Both the position numbers and the translations under genes were made by a program. From the NCBI GenBank assembly GCA_964036045.1, contig OZ038384.1, forward strand, positions 63,709,355-63,773,354: 64,000 bases of DNA. Reading direction: 5' to 3'. The DNA is from Eutreptiella sp. 'Long Island Sound 2002' (Eukaryota; Euglenozoa; Euglenophyceae; Eutreptiales; Eutreptiaceae). A model generated the notes under the pieces. It worked only from the letters and a program-made list of their open reading frames with translations, searched no databases and was not told where the DNA came from. The first letter of the stretch is position 1; every line of letters starts with the position of its first letter. Positions 52,938 to 62,406 of this stretch are shown here, piece after piece.

Positions 52938-52961
52938 GGTGTGCAAAAGGGGTCACTAGGG
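52938..52961 (-). repeat. T1 right terminal inverted repeat (24 bp)
   Basis: Exact inverse of 47008-47031, followed by the duplicated AA at 52962-52963. Confidence 0.95.
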
Positions 52962-52963
52962 AA

Positions 52964-54218
52964 GGTCTTCCTACCGGCTGGAGAGAGTGTCTATCAGGAC
53001 GCTAAGGGACAGCCCATGCAACCCCAGAGATGGCCAACAGAATTCCACTATGTGGATGGGGGCCTTGATCAGGCCGACGCCACGGACTTCGTGTGTGTCA
53101 ACCGCATCATAGCGGAGCCATAGCGGCAATGCTTTGCGGTTCCCCCTGTTGACATCGAAGAACCGGAATCGGAAGACCCCCTCACTGAAGAGGAGTGGGA
53201 TCTGGTTCAGGGGTATATGGATCAGCCCTTTCACGACTGGGGAAACCAGCGTGAGGGCAAATGCCAGGACAAAGCCTGGTGGGAAGTGGACTCAATCGTC
53301 TCCGGTTCCTATGAAGGGAATACCTTCGTTCAGAAGGTGCTGGATTACATGTCCAGCCAGGACGAGCCGCCTGGCGGTAACCCACCCACCTACGGCGATC
53401 TGTTCCGAGGCAAGACCAGAGATGGCCCTTTGGGCCACCTTGGAAGACCACCTGAGCCGAAACCGAGCAGGGTCGCTACCCCTCAAGTAAGCTCCGTGGT
53501 CCAGGTGCCCGGAAAAGCCAAGGCGGAGTCCGATGATTGCCCCAAGATCCAGGCATTGAGGGCCAGGCTGAAGCAGAAGTATGGGGACACCTTCTTCAGT
53601 GGAAAGCCTGTGTTTCCCCCACCGGTGCGTGGACCGTATGGCGAGGCCAAGATACGACTGAAGCAGGACCCCCGTGTGTATCGTCACCGGGAGTTTGCCC
53701 TGAGGGGCGAGAGGAAAGAGGCCATGGAGAAGATCCTCCGTGACTTCATCCAGAGAGGCTGGCTCGAGCCGTGCCACTCCGAATGGGCCTCTCCGTGCTT
53801 CGTCGTCCCCAAGAAGGTTGCCGGTGAGTGGCGGCTCGTGGTCGACTACCGCGGCCTGAACGCCCAAACGCAGCACGACAGCTATACGCTGCCCCTCATT
53901 GAGGACATGCTGCAAAAGCAACACCGGCGGAGGATCTTCACGGTGATTGACCTGAAACATGGTTATCATCAGATGCCTCTCGCCGAGGAGTCCCGTGCCT
54001 GCACAGCCATGAGCACCCCACTAGGACCTCTCCAGTGGAAGGTGATGCCCATGGGCGTTACCAACGGCAATGCGGCTTTTCAGCGGATGCTGGAGAACCT
54101 GCTTGAGCCGGTGCGTGACTGTGCGGACCCCTTCGTGGACGACGTGATCATCGCGTCCGGGGACCCCAGTATGAGCTACGAGGAGCTCCTGGAGGCACAT
54201 GAAAGGGACGTCACTTGA
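52964..54218 (+). pseudogene. Element C: RT N-terminal half after the transposon
   Basis: The pol frame resumes with FLPAGESVYQDAKGQP. A TAG at 53121-53123 replaces the Trp codon that B has (in EPWRQC). The frame then reads through the linker and RT: EKILRDFIQRGWLEP, FVVPKKVAGEWRLVVDYRG, FTVIDLKHGYHQMPL, VMPMGVTNGNAAFQRM and FVDD (54132-54143). It ends at TGA 54216-54218, where B has an Arg codon (CGA-type change). All catalytic RT residues are present. The copy is inactivated by two nonsense codons and the 6-kb insertion. Confidence 0.88.
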
Positions 54219-56093
54219 GTGCTCGACCTTCTGGTTCGGCACAAACTCACGGGCAGCAGTGACAAGGCCACCATTGCGGTAAGCGAGGTGGTCTTCGCTG
54301 GCCACGTAGTCGGGAACGGGCAGCGAAAGCCCATACCTGGCAAGGTGGCTGCGATTGAGCACTGGGAAAAGCCCAAAACGGTCTCTGAGCTACGGGCGTA
54401 TCTGGGGTTCTGCAATTACTACTCGGGGTATATCAAAATGTATGCCGAGTATGCAGCCCCCATGACGACCATGCTCAAGGGCAACCGAGAGGAGACCAAG
54501 AAGGGGTCCAAGAAGGCTCTGGTCTGGGATGCTGATTCCGACCGTGCCTTTGAGGGGATGAAGCAGGCGCTGCTATCCGCAGTGGGTCTCCACCTCGTGG
54601 ATCCCGACCGAGGGTTTGTCCTGCGCACCGACGCTTCCGACTACGCCGTTGGCGCTGTGTTGGAGCAAGTGCTTGACGATGGGAGGCACGTGCCCGTGGC
54701 CTTCTGGAGCCGAGTCCTGCCGGAAGGCCAGAGACGGACGTGGACGCCCCGTGAAAAGGAGGCGTATGCCATCGTCATGGCTCTCAGGAAATGGGCTGGG
54801 TACATAGCCCTCCATCCCGTCACCGTCTGCACCGACCATCAGAGTCTGCAGTCGTGGCATAAGGAGCACGTGGACACCCCCTCAGGTCCCGCCTCCCGAC
54901 GGGCAAGATGGCATGAGACCTTGGCCAAGTTCGATCTCACGGTTGTGTATATTCCTGGAAAGGATAACACCGTGGCGGACTGTCTCAGCAGGTGGGCCTA
55001 TCCCGCCAGTAAGGGCATGACGGACATCTCTGCCCATGGCGATGAGGCTGAGACCGCTGAAGCCAAGAGGATCATTGAAATGGAGCGCCTGATGGAGGAG
55101 GAGGGTGTGAAATGCTTCGTCGTCATGGCTGCGGATGCCCCCCTCGCGTCGAGGGTGAGCAGAGCGGTCAGTGTACTCGCCCCTGAGGGAGCCGAGTCCA
55201 ACAAGCACCTCTTCCCGGAGTCTTGCCTCCAGGACGACTGGACCGACGATTACGCCAAGTCTGAGGCCTTTGCGGCCGAGTATAGGGCTGTGACCGACCC
55301 TGACGACGGGCAGAAGTGGCCAAAGGGGCTGACCGAGGAAGATGGCAAGCTCTACCGGAATGGTAAGCTGCTAGTACCGCAGTCCCGGGTGCTCGAGCTT
55401 TGTGAAGCTTGGCACCACCACATGCTGCACCCAGGGGTCAAGAAGCAGGCTCTTGACATGCAGCGTCGGTTCGAGATCGACCATATCGTTCTCTACACCG
55501 CCATCAAGAAGGTCAGGAAGGCTTGCTCGGTCTGTCAGGCCTGCAATCCCGACAACCGGAACGTCAAGGGGGAAGCCCAATGGACCCCGGTTCCTGACCA
55601 GCCCATGGAGAGCGTGGCCATGGACGTCTTCTCCATGCCCGAAGTGCACATTGGCAAGGAGACCTTTGACTGTGTGGTTCTTTGTGTGGATCGCCACAGT
55701 GGCTACGTAGTAGCCGTTCCGGCACGCAAAGAGGGGTTGCTTGCCAAGGAAGTGGCAGTCATGATGATTCGTCATTGGCTGACCGTCTTTGACATCCCCC
55801 GCACCATTTGCAGTGACCGAGGGCCCCAGTTTACTGGTGGCTGGTTCAAGGCTATGTGTTCCCTCATGGGAATACGTCACGCCAAGAGTGTCGCCTATCT
55901 CAGCCGGTCTAACGGCCGTGCTGAAGTGGCTGGACGGCAGCTGTTCGAGAAGCTGCGCAAGATCCACATCACCAATCCACGTCGGAACTGGTTTGAGGAG
56001 ATGTGGCCTGCTCTGAAGGCCCATCATGACACCCCCACTCCGGGCGGTTTGGCCCCTTCACCAGATTCTGTTCGGCAGGGACCCCCTGGGTAG
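54219..56093 (+). CDS. Element C: RT thumb, RNase H and integrase core (624 codons)
   Basis: Continues the RT frame after the stop: GHVVGNGQRKPIPGK, LRAYLGFCNYYSGYIKMY, RNase H with TDASDYAVGAVLEQ, REKEAYAIVMALRKW and CTDHQSLQ. The integrase zinc module (WHHHMLHPG, CSVCQAC) follows, then the core with AMDVF, CSDRGPQFTGG and SNGRAEVAGR as the D-D-E triad. It ends at 56093 after RQGPPG. The following module (integrase C-terminal domain and chromodomain) is in the +1 frame and overlaps by 68 bp. Converts element RNA to cDNA and inserts it in the nucleus. Confidence 0.9.
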   Translation: MLDLLVRHKLTGSSDKATIAVSEVVFAGHVVGNGQRKPIPGKVAAIEHWEKPKTVSELRAYLGFCNYYSGYIKMYAEYAAPMTTMLKGNREETKKGSKKALVWDADSDRAFEGMKQALLSAVGLHLVDPDRGFVLRTDASDYAVGAVLEQVLDDGRHVPVAFWSRVLPEGQRRTWTPREKEAYAIVMALRKWAGYIALHPVTVCTDHQSLQSWHKEHVDTPSGPASRRARWHETLAKFDLTVVYIPGKDNTVADCLSRWAYPASKGMTDISAHGDEAETAEAKRIIEMERLMEEEGVKCFVVMAADAPLASRVSRAVSVLAPEGAESNKHLFPESCLQDDWTDDYAKSEAFAAEYRAVTDPDDGQKWPKGLTEEDGKLYRNGKLLVPQSRVLELCEAWHHHMLHPGVKKQALDMQRRFEIDHIVLYTAIKKVRKACSVCQACNPDNRNVKGEAQWTPVPDQPMESVAMDVFSMPEVHIGKETFDCVVLCVDRHSGYVVAVPARKEGLLAKEVAVMMIRHWLTVFDIPRTICSDRGPQFTGGWFKAMCSLMGIRHAKSVAYLSRSNGRAEVAGRQLFEKLRKIHITNPRRNWFEEMWPALKAHHDTPTPGGLAPSPDSVRQGPPG

Positions 56094-56736
56094 GGGACTT
56101 CCCTTGTCTGGTGATGGCATGGCTATGGATGCCAAGGAATTCTACGCGCGGCAAGAGCAAACGGCGCGGGACATCCGCCAGCAGCTTGAGAAGGAGCATG
56201 CTGAGCGTCAGAAGTCCGCCCCGAGCTCGACAGCGCAGAAGTTCAGGGTGGGAGACCCGGTGTGGGTGATCAGACCCCGCCCTATGGGCACCCACCGCAC
56301 CAAGACCTGGTTCACACCCGGCGAGGTGGTCCGCAGGATTGGTGAGGACACCTACCGCATCAAGGTGGGTCACGAACAGTTCCGGGAGCGCCACGAGAGT
56401 CAACTCCGTGTGCGGGAACCCGACCTCCGTGGCCAACATGTGTCCCTGAGCTATGGCGCACATGAGGCTGACTCGGATGATGACTATGCTGAGCAGGACG
56501 ACTATACCGTCGAGAAGATCCTGGCTCAGCGTCCGAAAGCCTCAGCACCCGGAGGTCTGGAGTTCAAGGTTCGTTGGCGAGGCTATGGGCCGTCCCACGA
56601 CACCTGGGAACCCGTCTCCTCGTTCGTGCCGCGGGTCAATACTCCCTTCATGGAGTACATCCGCAAGCACAAAACCAAGATCCACGTTTCGGACTTGGCA
56701 GCACTCACCCGGGCGAGGGCAGCCAGGGGTGCCTGA
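56026..56736 (+). CDS. Element C: integrase C-terminal domain and chromodomain
   Basis: Overlapping the core frame, this +1 frame reads HQILFGRDPLGRGLPL, a helical basic stretch, the SH3-like FRVGDPVWVIRPRPMG module, TKTWFTPGEVVRRIGEDTYRIK, an acidic linker (DSDDDYAEQDD) and a chromodomain (YTVEKILAQRPKAS, FKVRWRGYGPSHDTWEPVSS). It stops at 56736 after ARAARGA. The arrangement is that of chromoviruses. Element B has the same frame relation with no length difference at the junction, so the shift is ancestral to both copies and may be translated by frameshifting. Confidence 0.88.
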   Translation: MTPPLRAVWPLHQILFGRDPLGRGLPLSGDGMAMDAKEFYARQEQTARDIRQQLEKEHAERQKSAPSSTAQKFRVGDPVWVIRPRPMGTHRTKTWFTPGEVVRRIGEDTYRIKVGHEQFRERHESQLRVREPDLRGQHVSLSYGAHEADSDDDYAEQDDYTVEKILAQRPKASAPGGLEFKVRWRGYGPSHDTWEPVSSFVPRVNTPFMEYIRKHKTKIHVSDLAALTRARAARGA

Positions 56737-57158
56737 TCAGCGCCCCGAGCTCTCCCCTGATGCGTTTTGAGCTCTTGTGAGGCCGACAGATCGTCCCTTA
56801 CTTGCTTGCTCTCTTCCATCTTCCGGTGACCTGCCATCAGAGTGGCCATATACCCCCCCCTGCTGAATCCAGAGGAGGATGGCCCCTCTCTTCTTCTATT
56901 CGTCACTCCCCCCCTGCTGAATCCTTGGGAAGCCAGGTAGGGCGACTGACCTTCATATTTCTGAGCTCTTGGGGCCTTGAAGCCCATACGACGTTGCGCA
57001 AAGGATGCCGCTGTCATCGGCATTGCGATTTTTTGGTGTGTGGTCTGGTTCCATGGCACTTGCGGAATCCAGACCAGTCGACGTGTGTCTCGAGACTATA
57101 TATGGCCTGAACTCAGGCGTTTTCCTGTCCACCCTCCTGCATTTGCCTTATCCTGACC
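56525..57158 (+). repeat. 634-bp flanking duplication, left copy
   Basis: It covers the chromodomain codons and the first ~420 bp of the 3' UTR, and recurs without indels at 60807-61440 with about nine substitutions by my reading. The inserted block 57159-60806 lies between the copies. Confidence 0.85.
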
Positions 57159-57159
57159 A

Positions 57160-57820
57160 TCCACCACCCCCAGCCCCCGCCACCACCACTCCCGCTCCCC
57201 CGGACGCCACCGAGCGCGCCACCGCCGCCCCATGTCCACCTCCCCCTCCCGCTCCCCCCTCCGCCCGTACCCGTCCTCCACCCCCAGCCCCCGCCGCCGC
57301 CGCTCCCGCTCCCCCAGGCACCGCCACCCCCGCCACCACCGCGGGTCCACGTCCTCCCCCCGCCGCACCACGACCACGGGCACGGACCCCTCCCCCCCCC
57401 CGGGCCCCCGCCTACCTCGCCTGGTGGTCTCCCTCCGCTCTGCAGGAGCTCCGCCGCTGGGTGAAGTGGGCCGGAGGAGCGGGAAGGCACGAAGGGGTAC
57501 ACATGGTGCATACCTTCGAGGAGGTGCGCACCCGCACCCCCGCAAACCCCAACGAGGCCGCCCCGGAGGCCATCATGCCGCAAGCGGCATGGGAGGCCCT
57601 CCTCCGCGATGCGGTCCAGGGCCTCCGCCCCCCCTACACCCCCAAAGCCCTCCACCAGTGGCTCCAGGCCACCCACCCCCAGGCCTGGGCCGCCGGCGCC
57701 CCCTCCCCACCCCGCCCCTCCCGCCACCACCACACCAGGAAGGGGCAGGACAAGGGCAAGGGAAGGGCAAGGGGCACCAAGGAGCACTCAGGCAAGAGGG
57801 CACGGAAGGGCCCCAAGTGA
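57160..57820 (+). CDS. Pro-rich ORF at the left end of the insertion
   Basis: The frame enters from flanking sequence. It is nearly all Pro/Ala/Thr/Arg for 90 codons, then turns ordinary: APAYLAWWSPSALQELRRW, GVHMVHTFEEVRTRTP, MPQAAWEALLRDAVQGL, ALHQWLQATHPQAW, with a Lys/Arg/Gly-rich tail, stopping at 57820. The composition shift suggests the C-terminal end of a real protein, possibly an element-encoded RNA-binding ORF, truncated at its 5' end. The overlapping 445-codon frame from 57232 is a compositional shadow until it meets the phosphofructokinase homology. Confidence 0.35.
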
Positions 57821-58353
57821 GGGCAGGCACACGCAGGGACAGGGCGCCGGAAGCGACACCACATGGGGGCAGGAAACCACCCAAGATCCAGGAAGGGGCG
57901 GGAACGGGGACCAAGACACGGAGGAAATGGGCACCACGGCAGGCACCACGACCCACACCCAGGAAGGGCACACCACGACGGGGAGACCAGCGCCGCCCCA
58001 GCCCCACCAAACACCCCAACACACACCACCGAAGCAAACATCGGACGCCATGCGGATCACACCAGCGCACGCCCACCGGCCACCGGAAACCACACGGAGA
58101 ACGGAGGGCACACCTACACGGGGAGAACAGGCCACAGCCACAGAGGAAGCCGCAGGGAACGCCGCCGCACGGCGCACCACCACGCCCTCACCGCCAGGCG
58201 ACGACCCCGGCCACCACAAAGGCCACCTCACAGGCACCGGAAGAGGACGAAGACACGGCAGCGGCACCCATGACTAGGGACCGAAACCCCCAGAGGACAC
58301 GGGACCAAGGCACAGGCCCCCAGGGAGGGCAACCCCACGGACCGTCACGCGAC

Positions 58354-59020
58354 CACGCCTTTGGCTATAAGGGCCGGGCTGCGTTACCGTCGCGGTTTGA
58401 CGCAGAGTATTGCTATGCACTTGGATTGACGGCCGGGGGCTTGATCTCAGCTGGTCTGACGTCCGTGAGGGCGTCCGTCACCAACCTGTTGCGTCCAGTG
58501 GAGGAATGGCACTGCGGCGGCACGCCGATCCCGTCCATGATGAATTTCGAGCGCCGCAAGGGGAAGTGAAAGGCTGTGACCGATCGCGAAGGCCTTGCTG
58601 CTGCTGGACAGTGCCCCCTTCAAGGCCTTGTCCGAGCGCCGTGAAGACTGGAAGTGCCAAGATTACTACCGGTGCCCCGGACCCCTGCAGTTCAGCACCG
58701 GAGATATGGACATCCCCCTGACCCTGAAGTATGAGCTCATGCCTGCCGGCGGCACCGACCCGGACCCTCATGTCCCTGCCAGCGCAGCTGAGCTGCAGTG
58801 CAAGCCTTTCGCCACTGGAACGGCGTTCGGAAGCCACCTCCACCGTCCGACTCCTGATTTCTGTTTGTCTGCCTTGGAGAAGGAACGCCTTTCCTACACC
58901 CCGAGTACGCCTGCCTATCTGCGAGGCCCGGTGAAGATTGAGTCCATGGGTGAGAGTCAGCGTGCACGCCCCAAGGACACCGTGATCATTCAGCAGAATT
59001 TCCCGAAGACCTACCCGACC
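58354..59020 (+). pseudogene. C-terminal fragment of PPi-dependent 6-phosphofructokinase
   Basis: Two frames joined by indels at about 58562-58600 match the end of pyrophosphate:fructose-6-phosphate phosphotransferase. They are FGYKGRAALPSRFDAEYCYA, SVRASVTNLLRP, EEWHCGGTPIPSMMNFERR and, in the second frame, LLLLDSAPFKALSERRE, YYRCPGPLQF and ALEKERLSYTPSTPAYLRG. The enzyme interconverts fructose 6-phosphate and fructose 1,6-bisphosphate using PPi in the cytosol. No introns are visible over ~670 bp. The N-terminal catalytic half is absent. It is best read as a host mRNA fragment captured by, or co-inserted with, a mobile element and since frameshifted. Recognition is from memory of the family, without a search. 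Confidence 0.72.
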
Positions 59021-60806
59021 CACCAGCCCGAGCGGCACGCCCAAGCCCCCACAGCACGGACCCAGCGAGCCACCCACACCTGACCGCACCCCCCAACCAC
59101 CAGCCGGCCACACTCCGGCCCGCACTCCGCACCACGACACAGGCCAGGCTGACCTCCACTGACCCACCGCAGCACCACGCGAGACCACGGCACACCGCAC
59201 CACAGCGCGCCACAGTGCAACGCACCACAGCACGACGCGACGCGACGCGGCACAGAGCGGCACAGCACGACACAACTGACCCTAACCTGAGGGACTAACC
59301 GGAGCGAGCCACCGCACACCCTGGAAGGCGCCGCGCCACCACGTCACACACCAGCACCGCAGGCCACACACGGGGCCACAGCGCGCCAGGCGACAACGGT
59401 GGCGGACCACCCAGAAGATTACAGCCGGCACCGCAGAGGGGAAAGGACACGAACAACCCCAGCCCCCTAACCCAAAACCACAAGCAGCCGCCTGGCGCAG
59501 CCGCCCAGCCGGCAGAGCCAGGACCTAACCCGGCAAGAAGGGGCGCCGAGCCAACCGTGTACAAAGCCCACCCGACCCATGGGGCCGGAACGCGGCCACA
59601 CAGAACGCAACTGAAGACAGCAGCCCGGAAGACAACACTGAATGCAGGCCAGTGCGTGCGCCAACCCAGGGAAGGCAGAGGGAGGAACAGGCAAGCCCCC
59701 CCCCCCCCAAAAAAAAGGAGGGGGGAGGGGGAAAAGGCACGAAAACAGCCCACAGCCGCCAAACCGCCCGCCAACACCACCACAGGCGGCCAAGCCCCCC
59801 CCCAGAAGGCACCGAAGACAGGACCCCCACAGAGGCACAGGGGGACCACCCACCCAAAACCGGCAACACCAAGCCAGTAACAGCGGACCACGGGGAAAAG
59901 GGACACGGAAAAAAAAAGAGAGCCACCAGCCCAGCCCGAAAGAAAGGGGATGGAGGGACAGGGACCACAAAGCCGGACAAAAAAAAATAGGAAAGAAAAA
60001 ACCAAAGCGCAAAAAACACACCCCGACAACCCAGCCAAGAAGGGCTGGGCACAGGCGAGACCCGGGCCCAGCACACACGCCCACACCGCACGCCGGAACC
60101 GGAAAAGGCGGGGGGCAAGCGGGGCGCCCACGAAACCACACACGTCACAAAAGCAGGCCGAAACCGAAGCCCAACCACGAACACCACAAACAGCCGACAC
60201 TAGAGGGACAACACCACAAACCATGCCCAAACACACCCACCCAAGACCCAAGCCAGGACTGGCGGGGTTAACAAAACCCGCACCCAACCGCCAACCGGAC
60301 CCAAACACAAACGCCACACAACAGTAGCGAAACCCAGTGCCCACAGCCCGGGCACTGAGGCAGCCCGTGCCATGCAGGTGACCCGGCCAAACGAGATCCG
60401 GAGACCGGGGGTAAGGCTGCATCCTAAGGCCTGCGCTGCTTTGGGACTCAAGGCGGAGCGTGCGACACCCAAGTGCCTCGGAACCCTAGTACCAAGAATG
60501 TGCATGCACGCCTTGAGAACGGGATACGCCATGAAGTCCGGTGAACCCCTAGGGTTCCGCCCAAAGGAGGGGACGTGCGCAAGCACGGGGGCACACCCTC
60601 CCGGCGAGACAAGCATGTCACGCTGGCGGCGATCAGCCCTCCCGGCGTAGCCCGGGGCCGCTTTGTTGGGGGCCAACAGTCAGGCCTAGCGGGAAGTAAG
60701 CCGCCTCCCCTCTTCACGCACGAAGCCTCTTCCTGTTCGTCACAGGGGCGACGCCAGGGGGAACCATGGGGCGCCTCTCCACGACCGAGTGCACCTACCT
60801 ACCTAC
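59021..60806. other. Noncoding 3' part of the insertion
   Basis: About 1.8 kb, C/A-rich on the plus strand, with no ORF of normal composition. The end (60330-60806) has more balanced composition and may be the element's own 3' UTR, finishing in ACCT repeats. The 375-codon minus-strand ORF (60422 to 59295) is a compositional artefact. Confidence 0.5.
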
Positions 60807-61440
60807 CTCAGCGTCCGAAAGCCTCGGCACCCGGAGGTCTGGAGTTCAAGGTTCATTGGCGAGGCTATGGGCCGTCCCAGGACACCTGGGAACCCGTCTC
60901 CTCGTTCGTGCCGCGGGTCAATACTCCCTTCATGGAGTACATCCGCAAGCACAAAACCAAGATCCACGTTTCGGACTTGGCAGCACTCACCCGGGCGAGG
61001 GCAGCCAGGGGTGCCTGATCAGCGCCCCGAGCTCTCCCCTGATGCGTTTTGAGCTCTTGTGAGGCCGACGGATCGTCCCTTACTTGCTTGCTCTCTTCCA
61101 TCTTCCGGTGACCTGCCATCAGAGTGGCCATATACCCCCCCCTGCTGAATCCAGAGGAGGATGGCCCCTCTCTTCTTCTATTCCTCACTCCCCCCCTGCT
61201 GAATCCTTGGGAAACCAGGTAGGGCGACTGACCTTCATATTGCTGAGCTCTTGGGGCCTTGAAGCCCATACGACGTTGCGCAACGGATGCCGCTGTCATC
61301 GGCATTGCGATTTTTTGGTGTGTGGTCTGGTTCCATGGCACTTGCGGAATCCAGACCAGTCGACGTGTGTCTCGACACTATATATGGCCTGAACTCAGGC
61401 GTTTTCCTGTCCACCCTCCTGCATTTGCCTTATCCTGACC
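60807..61440 (+). repeat. 634-bp flanking duplication, right copy
   Basis: Same length as 56525-57158. It repeats the chromodomain codons and stop (61016-61018) and continues into the intact 3' UTR, so the right copy is the one joined to the native downstream sequence. Confidence 0.85.
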
Positions 61441-62406
61441 GTGGCGTGGTTTGGCACTCTGTCCTGAGTGTGTTTACACGCCTATTTACTCAGCTTATTG
61501 CTTGTCTTTCTGTTCCACAGGATATGTGCATTTGTATGTTGCGATTGTCAGCCCATCACCGACGGATGGACTGTTTTTTCCCCCCTGTGGGAATGCGAAT
61601 CGGATTACAGGGGCGCCCTGAGTCGCCGTTTACATGTTCTTACATAGGGTCCAGCTTGGACCAGTACATAAGTACAGATTCTTCTGTTTGAGTGCCCGTC
61701 ATACCGTGTGCCCCATTTGCTGTGATGTGGAGATCCTGATGGCGCCAGGCGGGAAGCCCAGTTGCCTGACTACACTCCCAGCGGTCCGCCACTGTCAGTC
61801 CCAGTGTGAGCCTACCGATTCGCAGACGCACTTGCAGTCGGATGGCGGCCTCCGGTGCTCCTGACCTCGGTCAGTCTGCCTGGGAAACTGGTGGTTTGAG
61901 GAGTCGACGCCTCCGCCCACACTGCATGAGGACTCCCTCATGTATGGCCTTCGTGGTAATAGGGCGAGGGAAAAGACGGCCTTGATGCCCGATCCCTTAA
62001 GGAGGAGCTCGTTCGGCTGTAACACTCTGGACTCGCGTCGTATGGATATGGACATGGTGCGCCCGAGGAAGGACCCGTGGGGACTCTCCCCAGTCGGCGG
62101 GCCTTGGGAAGCTTGGGGTAGCCTGCTGGATCTTTGTGGTCGCTCCCGACCTGTGGGACCACCTCGGTCGTCGTGTGTCGCCTATGTTGGCCGTGTATGC
62201 CACTGCCACTGTGGTGGTGACCGTAGCAGCCGGCACCCGGTGCGCCTGGTATGGGTTAACGGGTCCTTTGGATGCCGAACAATCGCCGCCAGGACCCGGG
62301 ACTTGATACTTGATACTATACCTGCAGTTACTATCAATTACAGCATCATACCTGTTTTACTGTGAGATTTGGGCGATCTAACCTGGGAATCAGCCTGAAG
62401 GGAGGA
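61019..62406 (+). other. Element C 3' UTR and polypurine tract
   Basis: 1.4 kb without a gene. It aligns with B's 3' UTR (8630-7757, minus strand) and partly with D (29570-29720). A purine run, GAAGGGAGGA, at 62397-62406 directly precedes the TGTGACACCC start of the LTR, as expected for the plus-strand primer of an LTR retrotransposon. Confidence 0.7.

Larger units (their letters stand above)
47008..52961 (+). mobile_element. DNA transposon T1 with TET/JBP-like cargo
   Basis: A 5,954-bp element inserted in the pol gene of element C. The ends are perfect 24-bp terminal inverted repeats (47008-47031 and 52938-52961) starting CCCTAGTGACCC. The 2-bp AA duplication is proven by comparison with B. 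Clusters of GTTGAAC in both orientations lie next to both ends and between the genes. It encodes a transposase-like protein with candidate D, D and E residues, a Lys-rich low-complexity protein, and a gene whose C-terminus resembles a TET/JBP-type dioxygenase. Terminal repeat, short duplication and subterminal motif arrays recall CACTA-like elements. The transposase sequence did not let me name a superfamily. TET/JBP genes are known cargo of KDZ transposons in fungi. Confidence 0.85.
57159..60806 (+). mobile_element. GC-rich insertion carrying a phosphofructokinase gene fragment
   Basis: A 3,648-bp block unlike the gypsy element around it separates two 634-bp copies of element C sequence. It starts abruptly in Pro-rich coding sequence and ends in an ACCT tandem repeat (about three units, 60793-60806). 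The simple-repeat end and abrupt start resemble a 5'-truncated non-LTR insertion, but the duplication is far longer than usual. It includes a Pro-rich ORF, an intron-less fragment of a PPi-dependent phosphofructokinase and ~1.8 kb of A/C-rich noncoding sequence. No reverse transcriptase is visible. Confidence 0.6.

Noticed and set aside
57232-58569. 445-codon ORF as a fusion protein with phosphofructokinase
   Set aside because: The first ~370 codons have low-complexity Pro/Arg/His/Thr composition in a GC-rich insert and overlap a better frame; the in-frame join to the enzyme fragment is probably chance.
59295-60422. 375-codon minus-strand ORF rich in Phe, Gly, Trp and Leu that looks like a membrane protein
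   Set aside because: It is the complement of A/C-rich noncoding sequence; hydrophobic composition follows from base composition, and neighbouring frames are equally open.
56525-61440. 634-bp duplication as a simple assembly duplication
   Set aside because: Not excluded, but the copies differ at about nine positions and flank a distinct block with a repeat tail, which fits a biological event better than a copied contig end.
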